Below, piece after piece: positions 37,275 to 47,338 of a stretch of DNA of 64,000 nucleotides. Below the pieces are notes generated by a model, which was not told the origin of the DNA, did not search any database, and saw nothing but the letters and a program-made list of their open reading frames with translations. Both the position numbers and the translations under genes were made by a program. The stretch's first letter is position 1. Each line of letters opens with the position of its first letter. This DNA is from Brucella gallinifaecis (GTDB taxonomy: Bacteria; Pseudomonadota; Alphaproteobacteria; Rhizobiales; Rhizobiaceae). The stretch spans positions 248,001 through 312,000 of the forward strand of contig NZ_ML636802.1 in the NCBI RefSeq assembly GCF_006476605.1. Reading direction: 5' to 3'.

Positions 37275-37673
37275 TTATTCCTTATCGCTCTTTTCCACGT
37301 CAGTCTTAATGTTGCCTTGATCGGCGACATAACCTGCGGAACGGAGCACATTGAGGGTGCCAGCGCCAAAGCCAAGAAGGAGAAAAATAATCAGCCCCCA
37401 TGGCGAAGTGCCTGCATAGCGATCAAGAACCCAACCGATCACCGCACCAACCACGATACCAGCGATAAACTCACTGGAGAGTTTCATGGCCTGCGCGACA
37501 GAACCCGATGTTTCCGATCGCCCATCCTCTGAAGCCGGCGGCTTGAACATTCCTTTTTGAACCAGTTTGGCCTCAAGACTATTCAAACGCTGATCCAGCC
37601 CCCCGGAAACAGTTTTTCCTTCCACATTTCTGCTTTCACCGGGTTTCTTTCCCGGCTCAGTGCCGCTCGTCAT
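37275..37673 (-). CDS. atpI: ATP synthase accessory protein AtpI/AtpZ family
   Basis: The 132-residue protein has a polar N-terminus and two membrane helices (SEFIAGIVVGAVIGWVLDRY; PWGLIIFLLLGFGAGTLNVLRSAGY). It helps c-ring assembly or Mg2+ supply in other bacteria. AAGGAG stands before ATG 37673, which is preferred to an in-frame start at 37769. It is the first gene of the F0 operon. Confidence 0.9.
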   Translation of the reverse strand: MTSGTEPGKKPGESRNVEGKTVSGGLDQRLNSLEAKLVQKGMFKPPASEDGRSETSGSVAQAMKLSSEFIAGIVVGAVIGWVLDRYAGTSPWGLIIFLLLGFGAGTLNVLRSAGYVADQGNIKTDVEKSDKE

Positions 37674-37991
37674 TGGCAGCTCCTTTTTGCAAGAAATGCG
37701 GGCGTCGAAAGCCCATTTCCAAGTTGGGCGCAACATATTAACACACCGCCCACTAGTCAAGGCGGTCAAGCACTTGCTTCAAAAGGTTTTTTATCTTTTA
37801 AATTCAACAATTTAGCTATTAATGCGACTCATTTTCCACCCAAAGTTGGAGATTGAGCTGCATTTCGGGCCAAAAATTGGAATCGAATTGGGCGCAAACG
37901 AGCAGAAAGATTCATCATTATGCACGTGTTTCAAGCAGGCTTTCAGACAATTAAATGTGTCCGAAAGTGATCGCAGTTCACGGATGATTTA
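37674..37991. other. Intergenic region upstream of the F0 operon
   Basis: About 320 bp, AT-rich around 37790-37840, holding the F0 operon promoter and the 3' end of the leftward hydrolase transcript. I see no small gene or strong repeat. Confidence 0.5.
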
Positions 37992-39302
37992 TCAGCTCCA
38001 GCCACCGCCATAAGTGCGGTAGAACACATGAAGACCGATCCTGGTCATTTTCTTCATGGTTGGCGCCCAGAAAGGGCTGACATAAGTTGCATGATAATGG
38101 GTTGATGACCCCACTTCCGGCAACCATATCTGACCTGCGGTCACGGTTTTTGCAACCTGTTGCGCCATACGCCATTGAGGCATCTCGGTCACACGGTGTT
38201 TCTGGCCATCACAGGCAAAAGAAAACTGACAGGCATTAAACCAGTTGCGATTTTGATAAACCACGCCGCAAATCGTGCCCGGATAGGCCGGATTGCGAAC
38301 ACGATTAAGAACAACCTGAGCAACAGCCACCTGCCCTTTCACGCTCTCACCACGCGCTTCATAATAAACTGCTTCTGCAAGACACTTCTGCTCTTTAGAG
38401 CCAAAGGACGCGGCTGGCAGTGGTGTTGCAGCCCATTCATGGTCCTGCTTGCTGATGGGAGGTACAAAACGACCACTATCTGCCTGAGGTGTCAGGATGC
38501 TCTCGAAAGGAGAGGTTTTGCCATAGTCAGGCCTGGAGGGCGCATAGCCCAACGCGAGAACGTCGGGCTGATCATTGTTGACAAGTTTTGCCAGTTGCAC
38601 CGGTAGATCGGCTTTTGGTTTGGGCGGTTTGACTGCGTGAAATGCCATCGCAATCTTGACCTCCTTCCCCTCAATGCTCGATTTGGTAAATGCCATCCGG
38701 GTATCAATCTTTTCACGCGGCGCAGTGATCATGCTGATTTTTTCAAACATGCTGCCAGCATTGAATGCCCGTGCAGGCGCCTTGGGCTTCACAGAAACGA
38801 TACGATCCGTCTTGTCAGAACGATTAATGCGATTCTCATCGGGATCGGGATCATCAACACCCAGTTTGGCCGTCCTGATACCCGCTGTGAGCGCAACTCG
38901 GCCAATACCCGGCACCTCGATCCCGCTTGCAGCAATGCTGCCCGTTACAGTCGTTGCATCGACAAAAGGCATTTCGGCCTGATGCAGCGAACCAACCGGC
39001 GCTTTGGCAATAAAAGCCGTCCAGCGATGTCCGCCAATATCTGCACTCGGGACAAGGCTTGCCATGTCCTGAAAGGCAATGGCATTGGAATTGAACAAAT
39101 AGGTAATTGCAGCCAGAACAAGCGGCACCAGACGATGCGGCTTTTGCACAACAGGGCGCGGCTTTGCGCGAACGGCGTAGTAGCGACCATCCTCCGGGCA
39201 ATAGCCCTTTACCGGATAGTGCCATACCGGCTCGGTCACGGATTTGGACCGGCCAAACAACGCTCGTATGGAACCCAAACGCACCGCAAACTCCACTCGC
39301 AA
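37992..39302 (-). CDS. SleB/CwlJ-type cell-wall hydrolase
   Basis: The 436-residue protein has a C-terminal hydrolase_2 domain, CLAEAVYYEARGESVKGQVAVAQVVLNRV, with the glutamate of EARGE as likely catalytic residue. A membrane or signal segment near residues 57-80 (LVPLVLAAITYLFNSNAIAF) should place the long middle and the catalytic domain in the periplasm. The start is uncertain: TTG at 39302 gives the full frame but lacks a clear SD. A CtrA-like site lies 84 bp upstream. Confidence 0.85.
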   Translation of the reverse strand: MRVEFAVRLGSIRALFGRSKSVTEPVWHYPVKGYCPEDGRYYAVRAKPRPVVQKPHRLVPLVLAAITYLFNSNAIAFQDMASLVPSADIGGHRWTAFIAKAPVGSLHQAEMPFVDATTVTGSIAASGIEVPGIGRVALTAGIRTAKLGVDDPDPDENRINRSDKTDRIVSVKPKAPARAFNAGSMFEKISMITAPREKIDTRMAFTKSSIEGKEVKIAMAFHAVKPPKPKADLPVQLAKLVNNDQPDVLALGYAPSRPDYGKTSPFESILTPQADSGRFVPPISKQDHEWAATPLPAASFGSKEQKCLAEAVYYEARGESVKGQVAVAQVVLNRVRNPAYPGTICGVVYQNRNWFNACQFSFACDGQKHRVTEMPQWRMAQQVAKTVTAGQIWLPEVGSSTHYHATYVSPFWAPTMKKMTRIGLHVFYRTYGGGWS

Positions 39303-39385
39303 CGATTACTTAACTATAGCGAATAATGGAGCATTAACCTTGATGGATAGTTAACGGCGTTTTGTTTACCCTTTGAAAATATTGA

Positions 39386-39401
39386 TTAATTTTGAATTAA
39401 C
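39386..39401. promoter_or_regulatory. Candidate CtrA-binding site
   Basis: TTAATTTTGAATTAAC fits the CtrA full-site consensus TTAA-N7-TTAAC, upstream of a peptidoglycan hydrolase gene. The surrounding DNA is AT-rich, so a chance match is possible. Confidence 0.5.
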
Positions 39402-39556
39402 ACAAGAACGGGGCTGCTTGTTTTCATTTGCTTTTTCACTCATTTTGAAAATGCGAAATCACAGAACCTGATTGGCCCAGCACCACATATTTGCAAGTGC
39501 TCACAGAATTAAAATTATTTTTTAGGCATCGGGGACGCAGTGCAGCTTTGGAAATT

Positions 39557-39654
39557 AGAGCGCATCCCGAAAAGTGTGAAACGGTTTTCGGACAAAGATG
39601 CGCGTTAAAACAAATATCTAGAGCGCCGATCTGATTCAATCAGATCGGCGCTCT
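39557..39654 (+). repeat. RIME-like intergenic palindromic repeat, full copy
   Basis: It opens AGAGCGCATCCCGAAAAGTG and ends with a GATCTGATTCAATCAGATC palindrome and GGCGCTCT. It is nearly identical to 16809-16910 and ends 3 bp from the Hsp70-like stop codon. Confidence 0.92.
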
Positions 39655-39656
39655 AA

Positions 39657-40982
39657 TCATCGCACAGGCTTGACCGTCCAGCGATCAATATCCGCGCTCT
39701 GGCCAATCAGCGCCAGACCATTGGCAATCGAATCAAACTGGTTGGAGCTTGTGACCATCGCGTCCGGGAAGCGTTGCTCGAAAGCTGTGCGAATAGCGGG
39801 CACAAAAGATGTACCGCCCGTCAAGAAAACACGATCAATGCCTTCAAATGTCAGCCCGGCATTTGCAACGGCCTGCGCGACCGATTGCCCGATATGGCGC
39901 ACGTCTTCCGCAATCCAGTTGTCGAAATCCCTGCGCGTAACATGTGAGCGGATCTCGAAATCATCTGCCTTGAAATGCAGTTCAGAAACCGGCTCTGATG
40001 AGAGGCTTATCTTGAGATTTGAAACGGCACGATAAATTTCATAGCCGTAGTCATTCTCGATCAGATTGATGAAATGTTCCAGCGGCTCAGGATCGACAGC
40101 ATTTTTAGCAAGGTCTGCAAGTGCGCGAATGGTGGCTGGCGAGTTCATCAGGAACAACGTGTTCCAGCGTGCGAAATTTGCATAATAATGGCGTGGTATT
40201 GGCAGACGCTTGCCGAAAGATTTGTATTCGCCGTTTTTGCCCAGCAGCGGTGACACGGCATTATCGATTATGCGGTAATCAAATGTATCGCCAGCAATGC
40301 CAAGACCCGTCTGGCTGAGCGGTGTAAAGCTCAGCCCCTGCGCTCCAACCTCAAAACGGACAATCGAAAAATCGCTTGTACCGCCGCCAAAGTCGGCCAC
40401 CAGAACCGTTGATTCGGCTTTGAGTTCCTGCGCATAGAAGTAAGCGGCAGCGACCGGCTCATAAACATAATGAATGTCGGTAAAGCCAAAGGCACGAAAC
40501 GCTTTTTCATAGCGCTCCATCGCCAGCGCCTCATCAGGAGATGAGCCTGCGAAAATGACCGGACGGCCAATCACCACACGATTGCCCTTTGGTGGCAGGC
40601 GATCACCGAGGCGGGCTGCAACCGATTCGAGAAAAGTCTCAAGAATATCCTCGAACTTGAAGCGCTTGCCGAAAACTGGCGTATCGGTGAAGGATTTTGA
40701 GGCCGCAAAGGTCTTGAATGATTGCAGCATACGGGTCGAATGCGGAGCATTCACAAAGGCATCCATCGCCCATGGACCGCTTTCTGATATGCGCTCGCCA
40801 GTTGCACGATCCTGCCAGAAGCAAAGTATCGAACGATAGCCCGTGACATCGACCCCATCTTTAGAAACGCTCAACACCGCCGTCGAACCATCGGGGGAAG
40901 CCAGCGACAGGACAGTGTTTGTCGTGCCAAAATCGATGCCCATCGTGACACCGCTAAACTGGCGCTCGCTCACTGTCGTCAT
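39657..40982 (-). CDS. Hsp70-family (YegD-like) protein
   Basis: The 441-residue protein has the actin/Hsp70 ATPase elements: phosphate-1 GIDFGTTNTVLSLA, phosphate-2 VADFGGGTSDFSIVRFE and the adenosine motif VFLTGGTSFVPAI. It lacks the DnaK substrate-binding domain, which is typical of the short YegD group. The role is unknown. AGAGG before ATG 40982 decides the start. It lies just downstream of der on the opposite side of no other gene, and may use its own promoter. Confidence 0.88.
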   Translation of the reverse strand: MTTVSERQFSGVTMGIDFGTTNTVLSLASPDGSTAVLSVSKDGVDVTGYRSILCFWQDRATGERISESGPWAMDAFVNAPHSTRMLQSFKTFAASKSFTDTPVFGKRFKFEDILETFLESVAARLGDRLPPKGNRVVIGRPVIFAGSSPDEALAMERYEKAFRAFGFTDIHYVYEPVAAAYFYAQELKAESTVLVADFGGGTSDFSIVRFEVGAQGLSFTPLSQTGLGIAGDTFDYRIIDNAVSPLLGKNGEYKSFGKRLPIPRHYYANFARWNTLFLMNSPATIRALADLAKNAVDPEPLEHFINLIENDYGYEIYRAVSNLKISLSSEPVSELHFKADDFEIRSHVTRRDFDNWIAEDVRHIGQSVAQAVANAGLTFEGIDRVFLTGGTSFVPAIRTAFEQRFPDAMVTSSNQFDSIANGLALIGQSADIDRWTVKPVR

Positions 40983-41049
40983 AATCTGCCTCTGATATTG
41001 GGGGAGTTCAGGAGGCGGCGGCGTAGCAGACCGATGAAAGTTTCTCAAT

Positions 41050-41079
41050 GAAAAACCCGGCTCCAAGGCCGGGTTTTTG
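41050..41079 (-). terminator. Terminator of der
   Basis: AAAACCCGGC (41052-41061) pairs with GCCGGGTTTT (41068-41077) and has A/T tracts on both sides. It lies directly after the leftward der stop. Confidence 0.9.
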
Positions 41080-41080
41080 T

Positions 41081-42532
41081 TTATCTTTTCTTTTTGGCAC
41101 GACCTGCGAAGGGATTTTCCGATGTCGTCAGTGACAAGCGGATTGGCACACCCGGCATATCAAAAGTCTCACGAAGACCATTGATCAGATAGCGCACATA
41201 GGATTGCGGCAGCGCATCCGGGCGTGAGCAGGAAACGACAAAACCCGGAGGACGGGTCTTCACCTGCGTCATATATTTCACTTTCAGACGGCGACCCGAA
41301 ACAGCCGGTGGCGGCTGATGCGCAATCACGCCGCCAAGCCAGCGATTGAGGCGGCCCGTCGAAATACGGCGGTTCCATATTTCATGGGTTTTGACAAGAT
41401 TTTCCATAAGCTTGTCGAGCCCCTGACCGCGTTCGCCGGAAATTGGCACGGCACGAATGCCACGCACCTGCGGCAGCAGACGCGCAGTCTTTTCATGAAG
41501 ATCAGCCAGAACCATCTGGCGATCTTCAATCAGATCCCATTTATTGAAAGCAATGATAGGCGCGCGGCCTTCGCGGATGATCAGATCAGCAATCTGCAAA
41601 TCCTGTTTTTCAAACGGGATTGTTGCATCGAGAACAATGATCACCACTTCCGCAAAGCGAATGGCTCTAAGACCATCAGCAACCGAAAGTTTCTCAAGCT
41701 TTTCCTGAACACGCGATTTGCGGCGCAGACCAGCGGTATCATAGAGCTTGATCTTGCGGCCACGCCATTCCCAGTCAACAGAAATCGAATCACGGGTGAT
41801 GCCGGCTTCCGGGCCTGTCAGCAGACGGTCTTCGCCAAGCATTGTATTGATCATCGTGGACTTGCCGGCATTCGGACGTCCAACAATGGCAATACGCAGC
41901 GGCTTGCTGGTATCGTAAGCCGGAATTTCCTCTTCATCCGGGTCTTCAATATCATCGCCGATCAACTCGCCAACGACTTTGGGTGTAAAGACCTCATCAG
42001 CCTCTTCCGCTTCGCGCTCCTCGGCAAAGACACGTTCTTCACCCAGAAGCTCGACAATTGCATCGCGCAGATCAGGCATGCCCTGACCATGTTCAGCAGA
42101 AATCGGGCAAGGCTCCCCCAGACCAAGCTGGAAAGCATCATAAAGGCCCGATTGCGCACCGCGTGCTTCAGACTTGTTGGCAACCAGCACAACCGGACGG
42201 TTCGAACGGCGGACAAGTTCGGCAAAAGTTGCATCAGTCGGCGTAATGCCAGCCTTGGCATCGATCACAAACAGAATCGCATCGGCTTCCTGAATGGCGG
42301 CTTCGGTCTGCGCACGCATACGCGCTTCCAGACTGTCATTGGCAGCCTCTTCAAGACCAGCCGTATCAATGACCTGAAACTTCAGATCATAGAGCTTTGC
42401 ATCATGGATGCGCCGGTCGCGCGTAACGCCCGGCAGGTCATCGACCAGCGCCAGCTTGCGGCCGACGAGGCGATTAAACAGTGTGGACTTGCCGACATTG
42501 GGACGCCCGACGATGGCGAGAGTGAAACCCAT
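41081..42532 (-). CDS. der: GTPase Der (EngA), ribosome assembly
   Basis: The 483-residue protein has two tandem GTPase domains. The P-loops are GRPNVGKST (residues 8-16) and GRPNAGKST (near 218), with DTAGLEE and DTAGLRR switch motifs and NKSE/NKWD specificity motifs. A KH-like C-terminal domain follows. It is essential for 50S subunit maturation. An acidic insert ([27 protein letters not shown]) separates the two domains. It is 29 bp downstream of the YfgM-like gene, a neighbour pair seen in many Proteobacteria. Confidence 0.96.
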   Translation of the reverse strand: MGFTLAIVGRPNVGKSTLFNRLVGRKLALVDDLPGVTRDRRIHDAKLYDLKFQVIDTAGLEEAANDSLEARMRAQTEAAIQEADAILFVIDAKAGITPTDATFAELVRRSNRPVVLVANKSEARGAQSGLYDAFQLGLGEPCPISAEHGQGMPDLRDAIVELLGEERVFAEEREAEEADEVFTPKVVGELIGDDIEDPDEEEIPAYDTSKPLRIAIVGRPNAGKSTMINTMLGEDRLLTGPEAGITRDSISVDWEWRGRKIKLYDTAGLRRKSRVQEKLEKLSVADGLRAIRFAEVVIIVLDATIPFEKQDLQIADLIIREGRAPIIAFNKWDLIEDRQMVLADLHEKTARLLPQVRGIRAVPISGERGQGLDKLMENLVKTHEIWNRRISTGRLNRWLGGVIAHQPPPAVSGRRLKVKYMTQVKTRPPGFVVSCSRPDALPQSYVRYLINGLRETFDMPGVPIRLSLTTSENPFAGRAKKKR

Positions 42533-42561
42533 AGGTTCATATTACTCCGAAATGAGGTAGC

Positions 42562-43242
42562 TCAGCCCTGGGCTTCCGGCACGTTGATGCCAGCGCCGCG
42601 CATGAGATCAAGCATAATATTGGCACGCTGGCGGATATTCGCCGGGGCCAGTGTATCATTGGCAATCTGCTGATAAAGTTTGACAGCATCGTCAAAGCGC
42701 TCTGCCTTCCATGCAGCAAGGCCCAGTGTCTCACGGGCGCTTGAACGCATCGGATTGCCATCTGCCGAAAGCGTTTCAACACGCTTTGCGACATCATCAT
42801 AAGAACCGGAATCAACCAGCAGATAGGCCGCACGCAAACGCGCTATGTCGCGCAATGGCGAAGGAATTGCATTATCGGAGGCAACAGCATCAAACGCTGC
42901 CACAGCGCCCGTAACGTCACCCTTCTCAGCCAGCACAGCAGCAGAGCGAAGACGCGCCAGCACCGGATAAGAGCCGTAACCGGTCTTTTCCAGATCATTG
43001 AGTGCTGCAATCGCTTCATCGTTTTTTCCGGCAGCAGCGAGATCAAGCGCTGCCAGAAATTTATCACCGGAAGCAGAGGCCTTGGTCTCGGTCCAGTGCT
43101 GATACCCTACCCAGCCGGCTGTTGCGATAACGATTGCAATAGCCGCACCGATCAGGATGGGCCCAAAGTTTTTCCAAACCTGCTTCGCCCGTTCGGAACG
43201 GAGTTCCTCGTTTACCTCGCGAATGAAACTGTCGTCTGCCAT
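42562..43242 (-). CDS. YfgM-like TPR membrane protein
   Basis: The 226-residue protein has an N-terminal cytosolic segment, one membrane helix (FGPILIGAAIAIVIATAGWVGYQHW) and a periplasmic TPR-like helical domain. This matches YfgM, which associates with the SecYEG/PpiD translocon. ATG 43242 (MADDSFIREVNEELR) is the family start. It is followed by der. Confidence 0.85.
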   Translation of the reverse strand: MADDSFIREVNEELRSERAKQVWKNFGPILIGAAIAIVIATAGWVGYQHWTETKASASGDKFLAALDLAAAGKNDEAIAALNDLEKTGYGSYPVLARLRSAAVLAEKGDVTGAVAAFDAVASDNAIPSPLRDIARLRAAYLLVDSGSYDDVAKRVETLSADGNPMRSSARETLGLAAWKAERFDDAVKLYQQIANDTLAPANIRQRANIMLDLMRGAGINVPEAQG

Positions 43243-43481
43243 GGACCTGCCATTCTTAGTGGAGTGCGAACCCAAAGAGCCGCGCTCTGAAAACTGTTGA
43301 TCTTAATTTCTATGTTCTGGCGCTTTTAATCGCAATTCGCGCCATATGTAAGACCTGTGGGCGAAATTAGCTGCAAGCGCAACAAACAATCTTTATGACG
43401 CCGCCCGTATTATGCCGTATTGATCGCCATAGTGAATGGGAAATGGCAAGTTTTTAGCAAGATTGCGTTTCTCCCCTCCCC

Positions 43482-44480
43482 ATGAGTTGCTCCTCTATGC
43501 GTATCGTTACTCCATCTGTCATCATCATGACCGCGCTCACAGTTGTTCCGGCGGCTGCTCAAACCACAAAGCCGCAATATGTGCTGATTTCATTTGATGG
43601 CGCCCATGACAATGCTTTGTGGACCCGCTCGCGGCAACTGGCGAAAAACAACAATGCGCATTTCACCTATTTTCTGTCCTGCGTTTTTCTGATGGAAAAG
43701 AAAAACCGGCGTGACTACCAGCCACCGCATAAGCGTGCTGGCGCATCCAATGTCGGTTTTGCCCTGAGCCATGATGAAGTTGCAGCGCGTCTCGACAATA
43801 TCTGGCAGGCACATCTTGAAGGCAATGAAATTGCAAGCCATGGCTGCGGCCATTTTGACGGCACCAGCTGGTCGACAGCCGACTGGGACAAGGAAATCAG
43901 AGAGTTTCGGCGCATCACCGCTGATGCTTACAAGAATAATGGCATCAAAGGCGAGCCGGAAGGCTGGCGCGAACTGGCACTTCACGGCATTAATGGTTTT
44001 CGTGCGCCCTATCTTGCTGCATCAAAACCTGTGCAAAATGCGCTGAAAGCGCAAGGTTTCCGTTATCAGGCATCATCCGTCACAGACGGGCCGGAAGTAC
44101 CAAAGATCGATGGATCCTTTGCATCATTCGGCTTGCCGCTTATTCCTGAAGGGCCGTCGCAACGCCCTGTTGTCGGCATGGATTATAATCTCTATGTCCG
44201 CCATTCAAAGGGCAAGGAAGCTCCTGCTCAAGCCGCCCAATTTGAAGAGCGCAGCTATAAGGCGTTCCGGGCAGCCTTTGACAAACAATATGATGGTGAA
44301 CGCATTCCGCTACAGCTTGGATTCCATTTTGTATTGATGAATGACGGCGCCTACTGGCGTGCCATGGAGCGGCTTGTGTCCGAAGTTTGCAATAAACCGG
44401 ATGTCAAATGCACAAGCTATAATGATTATCTCAACAACATTTCTGCTCCGGGCGACACTACCACCCGGAGCAGATCATAG
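43482..44480 (+). CDS. Secreted polysaccharide deacetylase-family protein
   Basis: The 332-residue protein has a signal peptide (MRIVTPSVIIMTALTVVPAAAQ, if translation starts at 43497). It then carries NodB-type motifs: SFDGAHDN for the catalytic/metal aspartate and HGCGH for the metal-binding HxxxH. Substrates in this family include chitin, peptidoglycan and xylan, and here the substrate is unknown. The first motif is FDGAHD rather than FDDG, a variant of one acidic position. A MITE lies immediately downstream. Confidence 0.82.
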   Translation: MSCSSMRIVTPSVIIMTALTVVPAAAQTTKPQYVLISFDGAHDNALWTRSRQLAKNNNAHFTYFLSCVFLMEKKNRRDYQPPHKRAGASNVGFALSHDEVAARLDNIWQAHLEGNEIASHGCGHFDGTSWSTADWDKEIREFRRITADAYKNNGIKGEPEGWRELALHGINGFRAPYLAASKPVQNALKAQGFRYQASSVTDGPEVPKIDGSFASFGLPLIPEGPSQRPVVGMDYNLYVRHSKGKEAPAQAAQFEERSYKAFRAAFDKQYDGERIPLQLGFHFVLMNDGAYWRAMERLVSEVCNKPDVKCTSYNDYLNNISAPGDTTTRSRS

Positions 44481-44485
44481 GTTTA

Positions 44486-44750
44486 GGGTCAGGACTCATT
44501 AATTTGATGAGAATGGCATCTGAAATGACCAGATTTGCGAGGAGAGACGTGAGAAACGGGGTATTCCCCCGGTTGAGCGGCTCGACGCAGCAGATCGCCA
44601 AGTCATTTCGATGTCCGAAGGATGTGGTCCATCCACCCGGCTTACTTCGTCGAAAAGTCTTGAAAATGAACCACATTTCCTTCGCCTTTCCTTCTCGTAT
44701 CCGAACGGATGGCCTCACACCATTCCCGTCAAATTAATGGGTCCTGACCC
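44486..44750. mobile_element. MITE-like element with about 30-bp terminal inverted repeats
   Basis: The left end reads GGGTCAGGACTCATTAATTT, and the right end, inverted, GGGTCAGGACCCATTAATTT; 27 of the first 30 bases match. Both ends are flanked by TA, as after a Tc1/mariner/IS630-type insertion, though TTAGGGTC may belong to the repeat itself. The 200-bp interior codes for nothing I recognise and is too short for a transposase. The right edge provides the first base of the bacA stop codon. Confidence 0.75.
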
Positions 44751-45994
44751 TAAGACGGAAGGCCGAGATTCTCCTGATCCAATGCCGGCAGCGGCTCGTC
44801 ATAAATAATTGCTTCAAAGCCACGCAGACGCTTATAAATCGAGAGAAGTTCGATAATCGTCGTCCATGAATTGACAAGATACTGGAATGAACCACGCACC
44901 TGCTCAAACACGTTGAGAATCTGGTTCATCAAGCCAAGCGTCAGCTTGCCCGCAACAATGGAAGGCACCAGAATAAGCGTCGGAAAAATATTGTCGGCCT
45001 GCAAATAAAAGATACGGGCGACATTGAAATAGACATAGTGAAGATAAAGCCGGAAATAATTCTGGCGGACATTTGCAAACAACTCGCCCATGGTTTCTGG
45101 ATGGGCGCGATCAACATGATCCTCGCCATAGACCAGCTCTTTACGATAGGCGGCTTCCACGCGCTGATTGTTAAATTCAAGCCCCGGCAGTTTGATACCG
45201 ACCAATGCCAGAAAACCTGTTCCGAACAAGGCCCAGATAATCGCTGCCCACACCAGAGCATGGGGCACCATGCCAATGATGGGAAGTTCGCTGACCTTGT
45301 CAGAGAAGGAAAACAGTACCGGCAAAAATGCAATCAATGTCATGATTGCCTTGATAAGATTGACACCAAGCTGCTCAAGCGTTGTTGAAAACCGCATCGT
45401 GTCTTCCTGAACACGCTGCGCTGCACCTTCAACCGAGCGCAGTTTTGGCCAATGGCTCATGTAATAATCATTCATCGCTGTGCGCCAGCGGAAAATATAA
45501 TGGCTGATGAAAAATGCACTCAGCACGCTGATTGTCACGCCAATGAAGGCAATGCCTGCAAAATCCATCATGCTCCAATAAAAATCAGCCGCCTGAACTG
45601 CGCCCGGCTTGGCCAGAGCATTCTGCACCATATCATAGAACGGGCCATACCAGCTATTAACTGCTACGCTGACCTGAACGCTGAAATAGGTGGTGAACAG
45701 GATGAGAGCGGAACCCAAAACTGACCAGCGCTGCCAATAATGCGGCGCAAATAATGCCCAGAAAGCGTAAAACGCAAAAACCACCACGGCAAAATAAATA
45801 TAGAACCACAAGAATGGCGCAGACCAGAAAATGCTCGCGCCAATAATGGGCGCAGCATCGGGTGCAGCAGGCGGCAAACCAATCAGATGTCCAAGCTCGG
45901 CACCGCCCTGATACCAGCCAAGGATGGCCAGAATGCTCCATAGAAGAACAGACAGGAAAAAGAGCCTGGGACGAGGAAAAAAGGACACGAACAT
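44750..45994 (-). CDS. bacA: SbmA/BacA-family peptide transporter
   Basis: The 414-residue inner-membrane protein has at least seven hydrophobic helices and no nucleotide-binding domain, as in BacA/Sbm[40 protein letters not shown] and [16 protein letters not shown] are characteristic. The family imports proline-rich and NCR peptides using the proton gradient and is needed for chronic infection or symbiosis in Brucella and Sinorhizobium. The TAG stop abuts the MITE. Confidence 0.94.
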   Translation of the reverse strand: MFVSFFPRPRLFFLSVLLWSILAILGWYQGGAELGHLIGLPPAAPDAAPIIGASIFWSAPFLWFYIYFAVVVFAFYAFWALFAPHYWQRWSVLGSALILFTTYFSVQVSVAVNSWYGPFYDMVQNALAKPGAVQAADFYWSMMDFAGIAFIGVTISVLSAFFISHYIFRWRTAMNDYYMSHWPKLRSVEGAAQRVQEDTMRFSTTLEQLGVNLIKAIMTLIAFLPVLFSFSDKVSELPIIGMVPHALVWAAIIWALFGTGFLALVGIKLPGLEFNNQRVEAAYRKELVYGEDHVDRAHPETMGELFANVRQNYFRLYLHYVYFNVARIFYLQADNIFPTLILVPSIVAGKLTLGLMNQILNVFEQVRGSFQYLVNSWTTIIELLSIYKRLRGFEAIIYDEPLPALDQENLGLPS

Positions 45995-46081
45995 CTGGGC
46001 AATTCCAAAAAGAAATCAATATTGTCGCAATTAGCCGCTATGCCTGCCTGTTGACCAGTTAAATAATTGTAAGGTTTCCCG

Positions 46082-47260
46082 TTACTTGGCGGATTTTCCG
46101 GCCGCAAGTCCTATGATTGCCGTCACAATAAGGGCAAAGGCTGCAACAAGACTTGGCAGCGTGAACGAGCCAAAATGCTGTGCCATGAAGCCTGCCACGA
46201 GCGGTCCCACTATCTGGCCGATGCTGAAACAGACCGTCATGCGTGCCAGTGCACGCTTGGGCGAGCGGGGCGCCAGCATACGCGCCGCTTGCAGGCCAAA
46301 AGCAGTGAGCGCCATGAAGGTCAGCCCCAGCAGTGCGCCGCCAAGCAATGGTCCCCATGGGGGCGGCAGCAGCACAGTTGCAGCAACACCCATGGCCTCA
46401 ATAAATGCAGTCATGGCAAAAGCTGAAAACAGGCCAAATTTACGAATAGCAGGCGACCATAACCAGATCGATGGTGCAGCACAAAGGCCGGTCAATACCC
46501 ACACACCTGCTTCTATCAATTCACCGCCCTCACTGGCGCGCACAATCGCGATGATGAAGGTTGCCGTAATCACATAACCAAAACCAAAAATTCCGTAAGC
46601 AAGCGCGATTGCGTTGAAAGCAAAGCTTTCGGGCAATACCGGTTCGCGCTTGCTGTCTGGTCCGCTCACAGGGCCGTCTTTAACCAAAACGACCACAAAG
46701 GCCGCCATAATCATGCTCAATACGGCAGCGCCAAGCCAGTCGGCATGCCAGTCAAAACCAAAATAGCGCGTGGCCGCAACGAGTAATGCCGAGAGTGCAA
46801 TACCTGCGCCCACGCCGCCAAAATGCAATGCTCCCAAGCCCGGCTTTTGTGCTGCAATTACATGGCTCAACACAATTGCTGTCACAAGGATCATCGTCAC
46901 TGCACTGATGAAACCCGCAGCAAAACGAATGATCGAGAAAAGCCAGACGCTCTCGACAAATGCCATGAGCGCACAAAGTGCAGCACTGATGATCAGTCCC
47001 GTGATGACGCCTATGCGCTCAATTCCCGCAGACCAGCCAAAACCTGCAACGATTGCGCCAAGCAGATAGCCGACATAATTGGCCGAGGCGATAAAACCGG
47101 CATCCGCAGCATTGAAACCCACATCGCTCATCATTGCGGGCAGGATCGGCGTATAAATAAAACGGCCAATCCCCATCACCGCAATCATGACGAAAAAGCC
47201 GCCAAGGGCATAGCGAAGGGCTGAGGAATGTGAATCTGTCCGGGAAAATACCTTATTCAT
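46082..47260 (-). CDS. MFS transporter, YbfB/YjiJ family
   Basis: The 392-residue protein has about 12 membrane helices. The early [13 protein letters not shown] and [12 protein letters not shown] are typical of the YbfB/YjiJ group of the major facilitator superfamily. Substrates are unknown for the group. ATG 47260 (MNKVFSRTD) is preferred; an in-frame start at 47296 adds unrelated residues. Confidence 0.85.
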   Translation of the reverse strand: MNKVFSRTDSHSSALRYALGGFFVMIAVMGIGRFIYTPILPAMMSDVGFNAADAGFIASANYVGYLLGAIVAGFGWSAGIERIGVITGLIISAALCALMAFVESVWLFSIIRFAAGFISAVTMILVTAIVLSHVIAAQKPGLGALHFGGVGAGIALSALLVAATRYFGFDWHADWLGAAVLSMIMAAFVVVLVKDGPVSGPDSKREPVLPESFAFNAIALAYGIFGFGYVITATFIIAIVRASEGGELIEAGVWVLTGLCAAPSIWLWSPAIRKFGLFSAFAMTAFIEAMGVAATVLLPPPWGPLLGGALLGLTFMALTAFGLQAARMLAPRSPKRALARMTVCFSIGQIVGPLVAGFMAQHFGSFTLPSLVAAFALIVTAIIGLAAGKSAK

Positions 47261-47338
47261 GGCGCATGAAAATACGCCTTGTATGAGCGCGCACAATTGA
47301 ATTTTATTGATGCAATCAATGACTGCAAACCGATCATT

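Larger units (their letters stand above)
39303..39656. other. AT-rich intergenic region with CtrA-like site and RIME repeat
   Basis: About 350 bp upstream of the cell-wall hydrolase and downstream of the Hsp70-like gene, both leftward. It contains the site at 39386-39401 and the repeat at 39557-39654. No gene is seen. Confidence 0.6.

Noticed and set aside
41318-42673. A 451-codon open frame on the + strand
   Set aside because: It is antisense to der, has no domain or ribosome-binding site, and the der protein is complete on the other strand.
44504-44737. Possible transposase fragment inside the MITE
   Set aside because: The 77-codon frame has no DDE motif or similarity I recognise, and the interior is too short for a transposase.
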